Origin: Pseudoips prasinana
Taxonomy: Eukaryota; Arthropoda; Insecta; Lepidoptera; Nolidae
Direction: 5' to 3'
Length of the DNA stretch: 64,000 nucleotides
Assembly (NCBI GenBank): GCA_951640165.1
Contig: OX621255.1
Location: forward strand, 21,364,001-21,428,000
In this document: positions 1-10,619 of the stretch, piece by piece
Layout: every line of letters begins with the position of its first letter
Position numbering within the stretch: the first letter of the stretch is position 1
The notes under the pieces: generated by a model
Told to the model about the DNA's origin: nothing
The model's input: only the letters and a program-made list of their open reading frames with translations
The model's database searches: none
Made by a program: the position numbers and the translations under genes

Positions 1-689
1 GCGTGTTAAGCTGTCGGACCAGGTATGATTATACAAGATTAGATTACAATTATAAATGCGTAGAAAGTATTTTTAGTACGGTATTGGAATGTTACCGGCG
101 ATAAGCAATATTAATAAAGTCGTGAAAAAAACAACAGTTCGAAATCTAAATCCATATTGTCGGTTTTTATTCTTCCAAAACAAAAAAAAAACAATTTTAG
201 ACCAAAAGTGATACGCATTAGTAGTATTTTTTCTATCCATGTAATAGAAAAAGGTAATAAATAATCTCTTGTATGCAACATTTTATCAAATCTATTATAA
301 GCATATAGCTAGGCTACGACCAATGTAAGTTAAGGTCCGTAAAGGCGTAGTATACAGCATTTAAGGAATTGAGCCAATTATTATATATACCAGCATTATT
401 TATTCTAAGTAGGTTTAACATAATTGAAATTTATGTGGAAGTAGTTTGCCGATATACAACGTGTAGTAAAAATAGTGGAGGAAAACGAAGCGCTATCTAC
501 CCAGTTTGTGAAATACAAAAAATAATTACAGGTCCCCATACTAAAACTGGAGATTTTAATTTAAGAGTTCACATAAAGATTGTGAAACTACTAAATAATA
601 GTTACATACTTAGTAAAATATTATAGTAAATTATAACTATTTTTATCTCCAGCTTGTGTAATACGATAAAACGATACTAATCTATATGT

Positions 690-956
690 ATAAAAATCAA
701 TGCCACTATTCGTTGTAATGTTATAACTCAACAACGCCTTTACCGATTTGGCTAATTTTGGTCTTGAATTATTCGTGGAAGTCCAGGGAAGGTTTGTACG
801 TAGAGAAATTTAAAAAAAGTCTCGAAAAAGTGTTAATTCGTAGTTTTTACTAGCTAGCAATTTAAAATATTTTTTGTTTGGATAAATGAACTTAATAATA
901 ATTTTTTTTTATTACTATGCCTTATACGTAGCGAAGCACGTACCGGGCCGCTAGTA
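690..956 (+). mobile_element. Helitron-like non-autonomous element (copy A)
   Basis: The segment ends in 'ccgggccgCTAGT'. Just upstream is a short hairpin whose stems are TACGT and ACGTA around 'agcgaagc'. A CTRR terminus preceded by a hairpin is the Helitron 3' signature. The same sequence recurs inverted at 38183-38395 and direct at 38405-38552, so it is a dispersed family. The 5' end is set where similarity to the second copy begins, near 'aaaatcaatgccac'. No Rep/helicase is encoded. The superfamily call is inferred from termini only. Confidence 0.6.
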
Positions 957-1203
957 TATTACATAAAATTATAACTATTTCCTATGTCACCTCCAGCTTA
1001 GTGAGCTCTAAGGCCTAACAAATGTAACAATATAATCTGAAATATGTAGCAATTAGTAGACTTATACAATGAAATAATGAACATATAAAACGTATAACAT
1101 AAGCGGTTTGGGGCACTTGAGTCTGGTTGAACATCATTTCGCAAACTACGCAAAAAATGGTTAGTAGGCGATTTTATGTTGGCGTAAAATGTAAACCATA
1201 TAT

Positions 1204-1427
1204 ATATATATATAATACTTAGATCGGCTGACAATTCCAAACATATTATTTGCCGATTATTATCTACGTTGTCAAAATTTCTCCAATCGAAAGTAAACCT
1301 TATGCTTATGTGATAAAGTTGAAAATCTATATGAAATGAAATGAAATTTTGACAACGTAGATAATAATCGGCAAATAATATGTTTGGAATTGTCAGCCGA
1401 TCTAAGTATTATATATATATAGTATTC

Positions 1428-1473
<46 letters not shown>

Positions 1474-1572
1474 TAGATATTATCGCCGATCTAAGTATTA
1501 TATATATATATATATAATACTTAGATCGGCTGACAATTCCAAACATATTATTTGCCGATTATTATCTACGTT
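1204..1572. repeat. Foldback cluster: three copies of a ~77-bp arm
   Basis: A segment starting 'taatacttagatcggctgac' is present at 1204-1280, inverted at 1344-1420, and again direct at about 1503-1572. The first two arms form a near-perfect hairpin around a 63-nt spacer. A fourth partial piece ('gccgatctaagtatta') lies at 1484-1500. Each arm is bounded by TA-dinucleotide runs, so the arms may be TIRs of a small element that inserts into (TA)n. No coding capacity is seen. Confidence 0.75.
1429..1470. repeat. (TA)n microsatellite
   Basis: An uninterrupted TA run of about 21 units lies between the second and third foldback arms. Shorter TA runs abut the other arms. Confidence 0.9.
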
Positions 1573-1864
1573 CTAGGCATATCGTGCAGCTATATATATA
1601 TGTTACGGTAAATCTGATTAATTGAAAATTATTAATATTTTTACAAAATGATTAATAATAACCACGTGTTTTGATAAATGTGAATAAACGATCGAAATTT
1701 ATTACTTTTAGTAGTAATTATTAATAATTCACGACACATATTGGTAAAAGTTATAAAATAAATAAAAACCCAATGTTTTTTGACCAGCAGGTATTTATTT
1801 ATAATATTAAATACAGTCTTACAATTATATTAATTAGAGATCACACAAACAAGGTTACTTGTAC

Positions 1865-2004
1865 TTGCAAACTAAGCAAACAACAAAGCAAGAAAGTCTG
1901 TCGTGGTACATAAAATTGTAACAAAAATTTTTTATTGCAAACCAAGCAAACAACAAAGCAAGAAAGTCTTTCGTGGTACATAAAATTGTAACAAAAATAA
2001 AATT
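1865..2004. repeat. 70-bp tandem duplication
   Basis: Two copies of a 70-bp unit (starting near 'ttgcaaac(t/c)aagc') lie at 1865-1934 and 1935-2004 with only a few differences. Part of the unit ('gcaagaaagtct...gtggtacataaaattg') resembles 2268-2305, the 3' coding end of the integrase-type transposon just downstream. The duplication may therefore derive from that element's 3' region. That link is inferred from short similarity only. Confidence 0.7.
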
Positions 2005-2225
2005 AAACAATTATTGTTTCATTAACAAAATCAACACGAATCCTAAAAGCAATCATTAATAATCATATTTGGTTTGCCTGTAAATCTTCTGTAGCACCTA
2101 TAAATGCAACAAATTAAATTTTTAAAAGTATTATCATAGCAAAAGTAGTATCAACAAATATTTGTTGTGCAAGTAAAATATATTGCTATTTAAATTGCAA
2201 TAAAAATAACATCAAAATACAACAA

Positions 2226-3811
2226 TTAAAGACTCTTTACCTTTGTTGCAAAAATATTATATATTTTTGCAAGAAAGACTTTTATGGCACTTAGAATTGC
2301 AAAGAACGTGCATTTCTTTGCATTTGCAGCGATTAGAGTTACATTCGCCAGTACAGTTGCAGTGTTGAAAGCCTTGCCCCCCAAATTTGAGTCCTTGCGG
2401 GCACATTCTCGCAGACTGCAAATTGTATTAGGAACCTCATCAATACTGACAAACTTTTCATTGCAAACTGTAAACTCATTTCGTGAATACAGTTGATTTA
2501 GAACGCCATACTTTGTCCCCAGCTTGTATAGGTTATGATCAGTAACTGACATAATAACGCCTATTATGTTTAAGCTGCTAATCTGCCTTGGCTCGATCGA
2601 CTTCTGGCACACTGTCCCCTATTTTTCCAACTGGAAATTTTGTTTTGGTTAGTTTTAACATTTTTTCAGCTTGTTTTAGGAGACTCTCTCGCAGAATCTC
2701 GAACTTCTTGAATTTTTGTGGAAGTAGTGGCGATGATTGAGACACGCTCTTTATCTATATTTTGGTTTTCCGAATTGATAATCGTTTCTTCCTTATTTGC
2801 ATTGCCAACAGGAATTTCTTTCGATTTTCCTGATTTGAGTTAATTTCAAGCTCACTCTGCAATTCAGGTTCAATTTGCACAGAACGGGCATCAACCGGAT
2901 AAATATTCGAAGTAGGTTCAATTTGTTGAGAATGGATATCAACTGAGTGCACGTCCGTAGTATGATCCAAGGAGTTACAGTCGTCAGTATCAGCATGTTG
3001 GGGGTCTTGAAGTCTTTCTAAATCTTCTTCGCTTGTAATATGTGAAATATCAACAGAGGGCAGTAAAGTTTTTAACCCAATTTTTGGTTTACAACCAAAC
3101 AGCATAAGGACTCGTATTTATTCCTGAATGGAAAGCTTTGTTTTTCATAAACTGTATGAATCTTAGACCTTCTGACCAATGTGTTGTTTTGTTGGTTTCC
3201 AACCAAGTAGCTAACATTTTTTCAATGTCTTGATTTGCTCTCTTGAGACTGGCTGTGTCGCGGCTTTCCGTGAACAATTTTAGGTCCATCCCACATTTTA
3301 CACACCTCAGTAATGACATTATTCACGAATTGACGCCCATTGTCACTATGCAAAATACAAGGCGCTCCAAATATAGTAAATATGTCTAACAAATGATATC
3401 CAACTTCCTCAGCACGCTTCGTTTTTAATGCTCTGAGTTGCACAAATTTTGTAAGATGATCTTGGTATACCATTATAAACTTATATTGACCGTCTGCCTG
3501 TGATTGCATGTCAATAAGATCAACTTGACATCTTGAATTGAATTCAGTACTCTTAATGGCCCTTACTACCAACCCCTTTTTAGGAATATTAATTTTCTTT
3601 TGGCATGGTTGACACAAGTTCAAATAAATAGTTTTAAATTCAAGTGTAATATTCTTATATTTATTTTCAAGCTCTTTGACCATTCTGGTGCGCCCTCCGT
3701 GACCAATAGAAATATGAGTCTCATGAATAATATCAAAATTTTCCTCTAAATAAGTGTAGTAAATAAGCGAGTCTTTCTCGTCCTTCACTGGAACTACTAA
3801 TTTTTTCATCG
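2226..3811 (-). pseudogene. Broken DNA-transposon integrase (KRBA2/Ginger-like, HHCC + DDE + Cys-rich tail)
   Basis: Reading 3811 to 2226 on the minus strand gives an N-terminal HHCC zinc-binding module ('HETHISIGHGG' then 'CQPCQKK') and an integrase core with the first two acidic positions ('CQVDLIDMQ', 'HSDNGRQF'). It continues to 'KMWDGPKIVHGKPRHSQSQ', then 'RANQDIEKM...HWSEGLRFIQF'. A Cys-rich end, CNCTGECNSNRCKC...CNSKCH, lies in another frame at about 2284-2370. This order matches the integrases of KRBA2/SCAND3-like genes and their Ginger-type relatives. Breaks seen: a frameshift near 3245; 'SLKRANQD' where the family has S-V-E-R, so the catalytic Glu is Lys; a stop/frame change near 3090; and a frameshift in the G-run near 2382 ahead of the Cys-rich domain. 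I found no convincing TIRs, so an exapted and then decayed host copy is the alternative. Confidence 0.75.
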
Positions 3812-4400
3812 TATCTTGACAGACGTTGATAGTCTTCTAGCGTTTTTTGCTTTGTTTTCTCTTTAGATATACAAAATATTCGCAATATTTTGAAGTTCCA
3901 AACAAAAATGCTAATGTTTTATACCACGCGCTTCCTACCGGATAGATAGCAATGTTTTTTTCTAGTTTACGTGAATTTATTTTAATTTCTAGTCGGATTA
4001 TCGAGTATATAAATTATGTGTTTATTGGAAAGAGTAATTTTAAGATTACAAGATTAGCTACATTTCCGTCTTGTTTTTCATTGCCAATAACCCACGATTA
4101 CTACGAAGATATATTCGATAAGTCCATGGGATTATCACATAACGATATAACCATGGCTTAGGGAAAAATGTTGCTATTTTACTCAATAATAAAAGCTATA
4201 TCAACTTTAATACTGAGGTTCTAGACACCATTGCGTATACATATTTTTGATCTCTCATGTCCTGTGGCGAGCCTTGCTATGAATTTTTATTGCGGGCACG
4301 AATATGGCTTGTTAACCCAAATGTGTTTTAAATACAATCTCTTAACATAATACAGTTGGCCATTAGAGTTTTCATTTTACTTGGTTTTTGGTGGCATTTA
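3812..4400. other. Unassigned stretch
   Basis: This AT-rich sequence follows the 5' side of the integrase pseudogene. An open stretch on the plus strand (3952-4161, 69 codons) has no recognisable domain. It may hold the 5' terminus of the integrase-type transposon, but I see no inverted repeat to prove that. Confidence 0.4.
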
Positions 4401-4401
4401 T

Positions 4402-4544
4402 AGCACAGACGCCAGCACATCCAGCTACCCCAATCTGTCAAATTTCTTTTATAGACTTTCAACTTTATCACATAAGCATAAGGTTCACTTTCAATTGAGG
4501 GAATTTGTCAGATTGGGGTGGCTTGATGTGCTGGCGTCTGTACT
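4402..4544. mobile_element. MITE with ~39-bp TIRs
   Basis: The left TIR at 4405-4443 starts 'acagacgccagcacatccag'. Its inverted mate at 4503-4541 differs at three positions. The total is about 140 bp with an unrelated 59-nt centre and no ORF. The similarity extends 2-3 nt further out on each side ('ag[c/t]acagac'). TA occurs at both edges but a clean target duplication is not certain, so the superfamily (possibly Tc1/mariner-type) is open. Confidence 0.7.
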
Positions 4545-4817
4545 TGTCAAGTACGCGTCACAGGAAATTGACCCTAATGTCTATTATAATTAGAAGTAAT
4601 AATGTCTGTTGATATCAGATTTTAAACTATATTTTGTGAATTAGTGACACAAATTGTGAGTAAATGTCTCGAAATTAAGTAGTATTCTAAATTGGCGTTC
4701 TATCATAAATGGCATAATTACTACTCCACATTGTTTTAAGTTTATATAATTCAAATATTTTTTTTTTAAGCTGACGACAGCAAGAACACACACATTATTT
4801 TAAATTAATGTACAGTA

Positions 4818-4960
4818 AGCCAGGGTTATACCTTGTTCGTAAGGCAACACGGAGGAAAAGGAAAAAAAGCTATTTGTATGTGCAACGATAGTGACAAATG
4901 TAAATCCGCTGTCTCTGCCTACCTCTCTGGGAAACAGGCGTGAGTATATGTATGTATGGT
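4818..4960. repeat. Probable interspersed-repeat 3' fragment
   Basis: 'ggcaacacggaggaaaagga' and 'ctgcctacctctctgggaaa' followed by tgtatgtatg resemble the 3' portion of abundant lepidopteran LINE/SINE repeats as I remember them. There is no second copy in the window to confirm it. 4600-4817 and 4961-5240 show nothing I recognise. Confidence 0.3.
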
Positions 4961-5243
4961 ATTTGTGTAACCCAGGTTTGTCGAACGTTTGTTTTTGAAT
5001 TTGGGAGCTGATCCCTATGATATGTGATATTAGAATCGAATGGCTATCGATATCGTGTTGACCAATACACGTAGTCCAAGCCCATATGACTTAACATTAG
5101 ATCATTATTTTACACAGCTGTTCTAATCTTTTGTCTACTCTTCTAGAGTTCGGCTGTATTAATGAAGTCAAAAACTTCCTCAGGCATGTTTTTGCTGGCT
5201 ATGAACGTCAGTGAACCGTTACGCTCAGGCCGTATGAGAGTCC

Positions 5244-5555
5244 CTCGATGTTGCGTGACAACATCGACGGACTCACGTCAGTGACACACCGAACGTCATA
5301 AACTCGGTTCCAGTTGTCACAACCACCTTTACTGAGTGACAAGGTAGAAATGTTCACTTCTTTTGTGTGGTCATAAGTACACACCCATATTTTTAGTACC
5401 TCGATGTTGAGTGACAACATCGACGGACTCACGTCAGTGACACACCGAAAGGCATAAACTCGGTTCCAGTTGTCACAACCACCTTTACTGAGTGACAAGG
5501 TAGAAATGTTCACTTATTTTGTGTGGTCATAAGTACACACCCATATTTTTAGTGT
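5244..5555. repeat. Two tandem 156-bp units (U3-like subrepeats)
   Basis: Unit 1 starts at 'ctcgatgttg' (5244) and unit 2 at 5400, so the period is 156 bp. They differ at only a handful of positions. Each unit starts with an imperfect palindrome ('cgatgttgagtgacaacatcg') and ends 'acacacccatatttttagt'. They directly precede a TATA-like box at about 5560, so they could act as duplicated upstream promoter elements. Confidence 0.85.
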
Positions 5556-5850
5556 GGTTTTATATAAGGAGAAATTAATTCACATTTCGTGTCAATACTG
5601 CGGAGTTAGCTATAATTTAAGTAACATTTGCAGTTACATTTCTGACTTGGTTGTTGATGCTTAGTAATTTAATTATTACATATTTTGAGATAAATGTATT
5701 TTTGTAAATATAGCGTTTAAATAAAGTTCCTGATTTATTATAGTTGTGTGTTTTATTGGTTTTTCTTCTACGTGACAGGAATGTAACATTTAACCTTCTT
5801 AAATGTATGGGCAGTGGGTACCCTGGTATCAAAGTTGTTCAAGCTGCCCA
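5244..5850 (+). promoter_or_regulatory. LTR-like promoter/polyA module (possible solo LTR)
   Basis: Order seen on the plus strand: two 156-bp subrepeats, 'tatataagg' at about 5560, ~150 nt of sequence, 'aataaag' at about 5718, then a T/G-rich 'tgtgttttattgg', and finally 'tggtatcaaagttg' at about 5824. Subrepeats, TATA box and AATAAA within ~600 bp followed by a TGG-initiated putative primer site is the layout of an LTR and its primer site. TG...CA ends, a target duplication and a second LTR were not found, so this is inference. Confidence 0.35.
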
Positions 5851-5852
5851 GT

Positions 5853-5912
5853 AAGCTTAACGTGCCGTTAACGGCAAAAAGCTTAACGTGCCGTTAACGG
5901 CACGTTAAGCTT
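5853..5912. repeat. Perfect 34-bp palindrome plus partial copy
   Basis: 5879-5912 is an exact palindrome: AAGCTTAACGTGCCGTT and its reverse complement with no spacer. 5853-5875 repeats its first 23 bases directly. This can form a cruciform. No protein or RNA feature overlaps it. Confidence 0.9.
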
Positions 5913-5974
5913 TTTTGACGGTCACCCATCTATAGAACTCTGAGGATCGCTTGTATTGGTGGTCAAACTTGTCA

Positions 5975-6390
5975 CTATCCCTCTGTATAAAATTTTCTTG
6001 TCCCCTGTGAGATACGTTTAAAATGGGTACGTATTAAAATACCAAAAGCATAATACCCAATGGTTTTAATACATACATTTAAATACATACAGCACAGATT
6101 ACATATGTAGCTACGGTACTGTAGTACAGTTAGAATTATTTTTGTTCCAAATAATATGACCCACAATACAAGCGATTCTCACTGGTCATAACATGCCAGT
6201 ATGATCGCTAAGATACAAAAATAATTAACAAAAATTAATTGAGTACAAGGAAATACACAAAAAATTATAACACAATTAAATTAATTATAACAAATATTAT
6301 TATTTAATGCACAAGGAAAAAATACCCAATACAACACAGAAATCGAGTTATTGATATTACATGGGCAGATATCGCAATGCTTAATTGCTA
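5975..6390. other. Unassigned AT-rich stretch
   Basis: There are short open frames only, none with a recognisable domain. Nothing is seen before the foldback element starts. Confidence 0.4.
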
Positions 6391-7339
6391 TTATCAGTAA
6401 ATGTGTGCGTCACGGTTGCTTCGCCACGTTATCCAATCAGAAAAAGAAATCGCTATATTTTTTGTCAAAATTAGTCAAAATCGAAAGGAACAAACAAAAA
6501 CTTTGTCAAAGCAGAAATAAAGAAGTTACAGGGGTTTAAAGTTGGCCGCGCGAACGTAACGTGCACGATTGCACGGCCATGGAGATCTCAGTAACTACTT
6601 GGGATAGAGATCTAAATCTTTTTGTTAATTGAACATTTCATTTGTCAACAATTGTCAAAAAAAGAAATCTAAGACTAAGATCAATATTCCACGAAATATT
6701 CACCTTGGAAGTTATGGCCGCGCAATCGTGCACTTGATGTTTCTTTAATCTCGATTATTTCTTCAAAACTTATGATATCATGCAGTAAAACTGTTACTAG
6801 AAGAAAGGTTTTAATATGTCAAAAGTACCGAAAGCATTTAACGCCACCAAAGTTTATTTAAACTGACGAAATCAAGGCAACACAAAAGTTACTTGGCCGC
6901 GCAATCGTAACGTTACTTTGAACGCTGATATCTCATTATCTATAATTGTTAAGATTGGTTTTAATATTCATTTATTCGTAATATTAACCTAACCAGATTG
7001 ACATAGCGTTTTACCCTCAGGACAATTTTCTACGCGTGTAATCTAAAAAATGATGATATGTCTTATAATGTTCGAGCAGAGTGACCATAATTTCTCTTAA
7101 TTATGGGGATATCTTTTGCGCTACTGGACGAAAATGTACCTGTTAGGAATAATTGTTGGAGAATTGGCTAAAATAAAAGAGTTTAATGCACTTTCCTTTT
7201 TCCGTTTGTCAAACGACTTTTATGTTGTGTTATGTATTGACGAGTTATAATTTTATCAATGAAACAGTAATGGTAATGGCAACAGTATTTCTTGAGCTGG
7301 AGTTTCGACCATTTACGTAAAATCGATAAAGTAAGTATA

Positions 7340-7490
7340 ATTATTACTAATTCGCTGTGTGGTGACGTCGTAGAATATCATCACCCCATCTCATCCCGTG
7401 GGGGGGCTAGAAATCATCCCGAGGGAAAACCTACCAGAAAACGGGCAGCAGCGTTTTTCTGGGAACTTTGCGGTGGATTTTGACCGTCAG
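7340..7490 (+). mobile_element. LINE (RTE-like) 3' fragment
   Basis: 'ctgtgtggtgacgtcg...aatatcatcaccccatctca' through 'gggcagcagcg' matches 45140-45260. The 45-kb copy runs on into a 'gtccagcagtggac...tgatgatgatgat' tail typical of lepidopteran RTE LINEs. This copy is truncated before the tail. Confidence 0.55.
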
Positions 7491-7890
7491 TGGACGTAAT
7501 TTGGCTGACATGGTGAAGTATAATGTTTTTATGGTCATAAATTATACGAAATATGACGTCCCACATTTGGTTCCTAATTTAATATGTATTTCAAATTAGG
7601 AGTCATATTTTCGTGGGTTAGTAATGCTAGAAATATAAAATAGAAATGTACATAATTCGAAATATAAATTGTCTCTCAAAATGAAAATAAATAAATTGCT
7701 ATTCCGCAGGTAGAGGTCCTCCGTTCGAGTCAGTTCTAAAATCATCACACGTGGCTTTGAGTTCATAATTGTTATATAACCGAACACATCTTCAATTCTT
7801 TCCTTTTTTTCTTTTCGTTTTAAAAAGACAACGGCCACACTTGGGAATCTAATCCCTGTGTTGCAGGGTACTTTACAAACATATAATAGA

Positions 7891-8215
7891 CTAGCTGTGC
7901 CCCGCGGTTTTACCCGCGTTAAATTTTATAAATTATCACAACCCCTCCCCCGTAGGTGATAGCGTGATAATATAGCCTTTATGTTAACCCGACCTCTTAG
8001 TAATATTCATGCAAAATTTGAAGTAAATCCATGCAGTGCTTTTTGAGTTTAGCCCGGACATACATAGAGACAAACAGATAAACAGACAAAAATTCTAAAA
8101 TCTATTTTTTTGGCTTCGATATCGATTGTAGATCACGCCCCAAGTATCCTTTTTAAATAACATTCAATGTACAGTTTTGACATTCCTACGATTTTATTAT
8201 ATGTATAGATATAGA
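7891..8215 (-). mobile_element. Lep1-like non-autonomous Helitron
   Basis: On the minus strand the element ends with a hairpin (GCGG-gtaaaa-CCGC) followed by 'ggggcacagCTAGT', the Helitron CTRR signature. Inside is a degenerate GACA/GTCT run ('agacaaacagataaacagac'), as described for Lep1-type elements. A close copy on the opposite strand lies at 59510-59807, and a partial one at 58679-58770. Confidence 0.7.
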
Positions 8216-9229
8216 TAAATTACTGGAGTACAAGCAGCAATGTCGCGTCATGTGGTGAAAACAGAACAAAGTTCCATTTTTTGGCCTTGTTTTGTATGGC
8301 ATTATTTGAACATGTGTATAAAAGAAAAGAATATTGTATTGAACTGTCTGATCTTAGCCAATTCTACAATAATTATTCCTAACAGGTACATTTTCGTCTA
8401 GTAGAGCAAAAGATATCCCCATATTTAACAGTAATTATGGTCACCCTGCTCGAACAATATAAGACATATCATCATTTTTGAGATTACACACGTAGAAAAT
8501 TGTCCTGAGATTAAAACGCTATGTCAATCTGATTAGCTTAATATTACGAATAAATGGATGTCAACACCGAAATCTTAACAATTATAGATAATGAGATATC
8601 AGCGTTCAAAGTAACGTTACGATTGCGCGGCCACGTAACTTTTGTTTTGCCTTGATTTCGTCAGTTTAAATAAACTTTGGTGGCATTAAATGCTTTCGCT
8701 ACTTTTGACATATTAAAACCTTTCTTCTAGTAACAGTTTTACTGCATGATATCATAAGTTTTGAAGAAATAATCGAGATTAAAGAAACATCAAGTGCACA
8801 ATTGCGCGGCCATAACTTCCAAGGTGAATATTTCGTGAAATATTGATCTTAGTCTTAGAATTCTTTTTTGACAATTGTTGACAAATGAAATGTTCAATTA
8901 ACAAAAAGATTTAGATCTCTATCCCAAGTAGTTACTGAGATCTCCATGGCCACGCAATCGTGCACGTTACGTTCGCGCGGCCAACTTAAAACCCCTGTAA
9001 CTTCTTTATTTCTGCTTTGACAAAGTTTTGATTTGTTCCTTTCGATTTTGACTAATTTTGACAAAAAATATAGCGATTTCTTTTTCTGTTCGGATAAAGT
9101 GGCGGAGCAATCGTGACTCAGTAAATTAGTATAAAAATATTTACAGAGAAAGTATTACATACTTTCTTTGAAAATATTTGACATTGTTGCAAAAGATAAA
9201 TGTGGTAAACATTACAGTCTTCGAGTTTG

Positions 9230-10240
9230 AATAGTGTGCGTCCGTTCGACCGCACGGCCACGACAAAATTAAGAAAACCTATGCCAAGATTTAGTAATGT
9301 ATTGTAAAAGTTGTCTCCCTAAACCATAAATTTGTAAAAAAAAATGTGGTTAAAAAGTTATAAGGGGTTGAACATGGCCGCGCCATTGAAACGCGGAGAA
9401 CCGCGCGGCCACGGAGATCTTTATAACTAAGCGTTGCAGAAACCTGAAATTTAGCTAAACAACGTATATAATTTGTAAAAATATAGAAAAAAAGCTTAAT
9501 ATTTTAGGCGCTGTAAGACAAAAATCCAATGGCCGCGCCATTGAAACCGCGATAAACACGTTATCTCCGATATCTTTCTGGCAGAGGAACGAGGCGTCTG
9601 AAGATTTTTATAAAATCCAGGATTCAATTTGGCAATTTCGACAGATACAACAAAAATTCCTAAGTTTATATTTCAGGCCGCGCCATTGAAACATGTTATC
9701 GCCGATATCTTTCTGATAGAAGAACCCAGACGTCTGAAGCTTTTTGTTAAACCAAGGTTTTAATTTGTAAAAATTTGTAAAAATACAACAAAAAATACTA
9801 CATTTATATTTCAGGAGCTGTAAACCAATAACATTGAAAGGCTGCAACATTGAAACAGTGAACAACACTTTATTGCGGATAGCTCTGAAAAAGAATCACA
9901 GTGGTCTGTAAAACATAGCTTTCAATTTGTCAAACTTTGTGAAAATGCACCAAAAATATGTAATATTCTAGGATCTGTAGAACGGTATACTTTAGAAATA
10001 AGTCGTGATTGTCTTTCGAAGAAAGTAGGTAGGTATTAGCGATTTATTGTATTGTAATACCTATTAATACAAAGAATTGCCTATAAAAGAAGAAAAACAT
10101 ATATTTTTGTCATAATTCAATACGTTTAAAATGTTTCGATAGGGTACCATGGGGACCATGGCTTATTGTTTACAAAAAATGTTCCACCTACCTATTCAAT
10201 TAGAAATTATATCTCAAGTCTTCGGCAATTATATTTTACA
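9230..10240 (+). repeat. Array of diverged ~155-bp 'GGCCGCGCCATTGAAAC' units (copy B)
   Basis: The landmark 'GGCCGCGCCATTGAAAC' or a close variant recurs at about 9376, 9530, 9676 and 9848. It is followed each time by '(g)ttatc...gatatctttctg' or a decayed form, then 'tctgaag...tttttgt', then 'aatttgtaaaaat', then 'atttcaggagctg'. The same order is seen in the arms of the 6.4-9.1 kb foldback. A full inverted copy of this block is at 29220-30478. In one frame each unit reads like 'MAAPLK...' with weak protein-like similarity between units, but stops interrupt every copy. Confidence 0.7.
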
Positions 10241-10619
10241 TTGAAAAATCTTATATATACTTATAGACTAAGAGTTTCATAACTGTTTAGAGGCAGAAAA
10301 ACGATTTCTAGATCTTGAGCCAGGTCTGGGTATACTTATTTTTTTTTTTTTTTTTTTTTACTTTATTTGGGAAAATAAACAACATTGCAATTTACATATT
10401 TACAAAGTAAGCTTAAAATTAGAGTAACAATTGCAATATCAACCACATTTTCCACGTATTGACATATTTTGTGTTGTGAGTAATCTAAAAATAATGGAAG
10501 AAATAAAAAAAATTAAAAATAACAATGACTGAAGCTAATTAAACTAAAAAGAAAATAACTGAAACAGTTTAAATTAAAAAGAAGTAAACTAACTATATCT
10601 AAAACTTTTCAAACTTATA

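Larger units (their letters stand above)
6395..9125. mobile_element. Foldback element with ~720-770-bp inverted arms
   Basis: Left arm 6395-7165 and right arm about 8350-9125 are inverted copies of each other, roughly 90% alike by eye. Matches include 'aacccctgtaacttctttat', 'gatttagatctctatcccaa' and 'tcctaacaggtacattttcg'. Each arm holds diverged subrepeats carrying 'GGCCGCGC' (6543, 6717, 6893, with mirror copies at about 8627, 8808 and 8970). The core (7166-8349) encodes nothing I recognise and has been colonised by an RTE fragment and a Helitron-like element. Long arms built of subrepeats recall FB/Galileo-type foldback transposons, but no transposase or target duplication was found. Confidence 0.7.

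Noticed and set aside
5208..5513. 101-codon repeat protein
   Set aside because: The repeated peptide is only the translation of the two 156-bp DNA repeats, with no further support.
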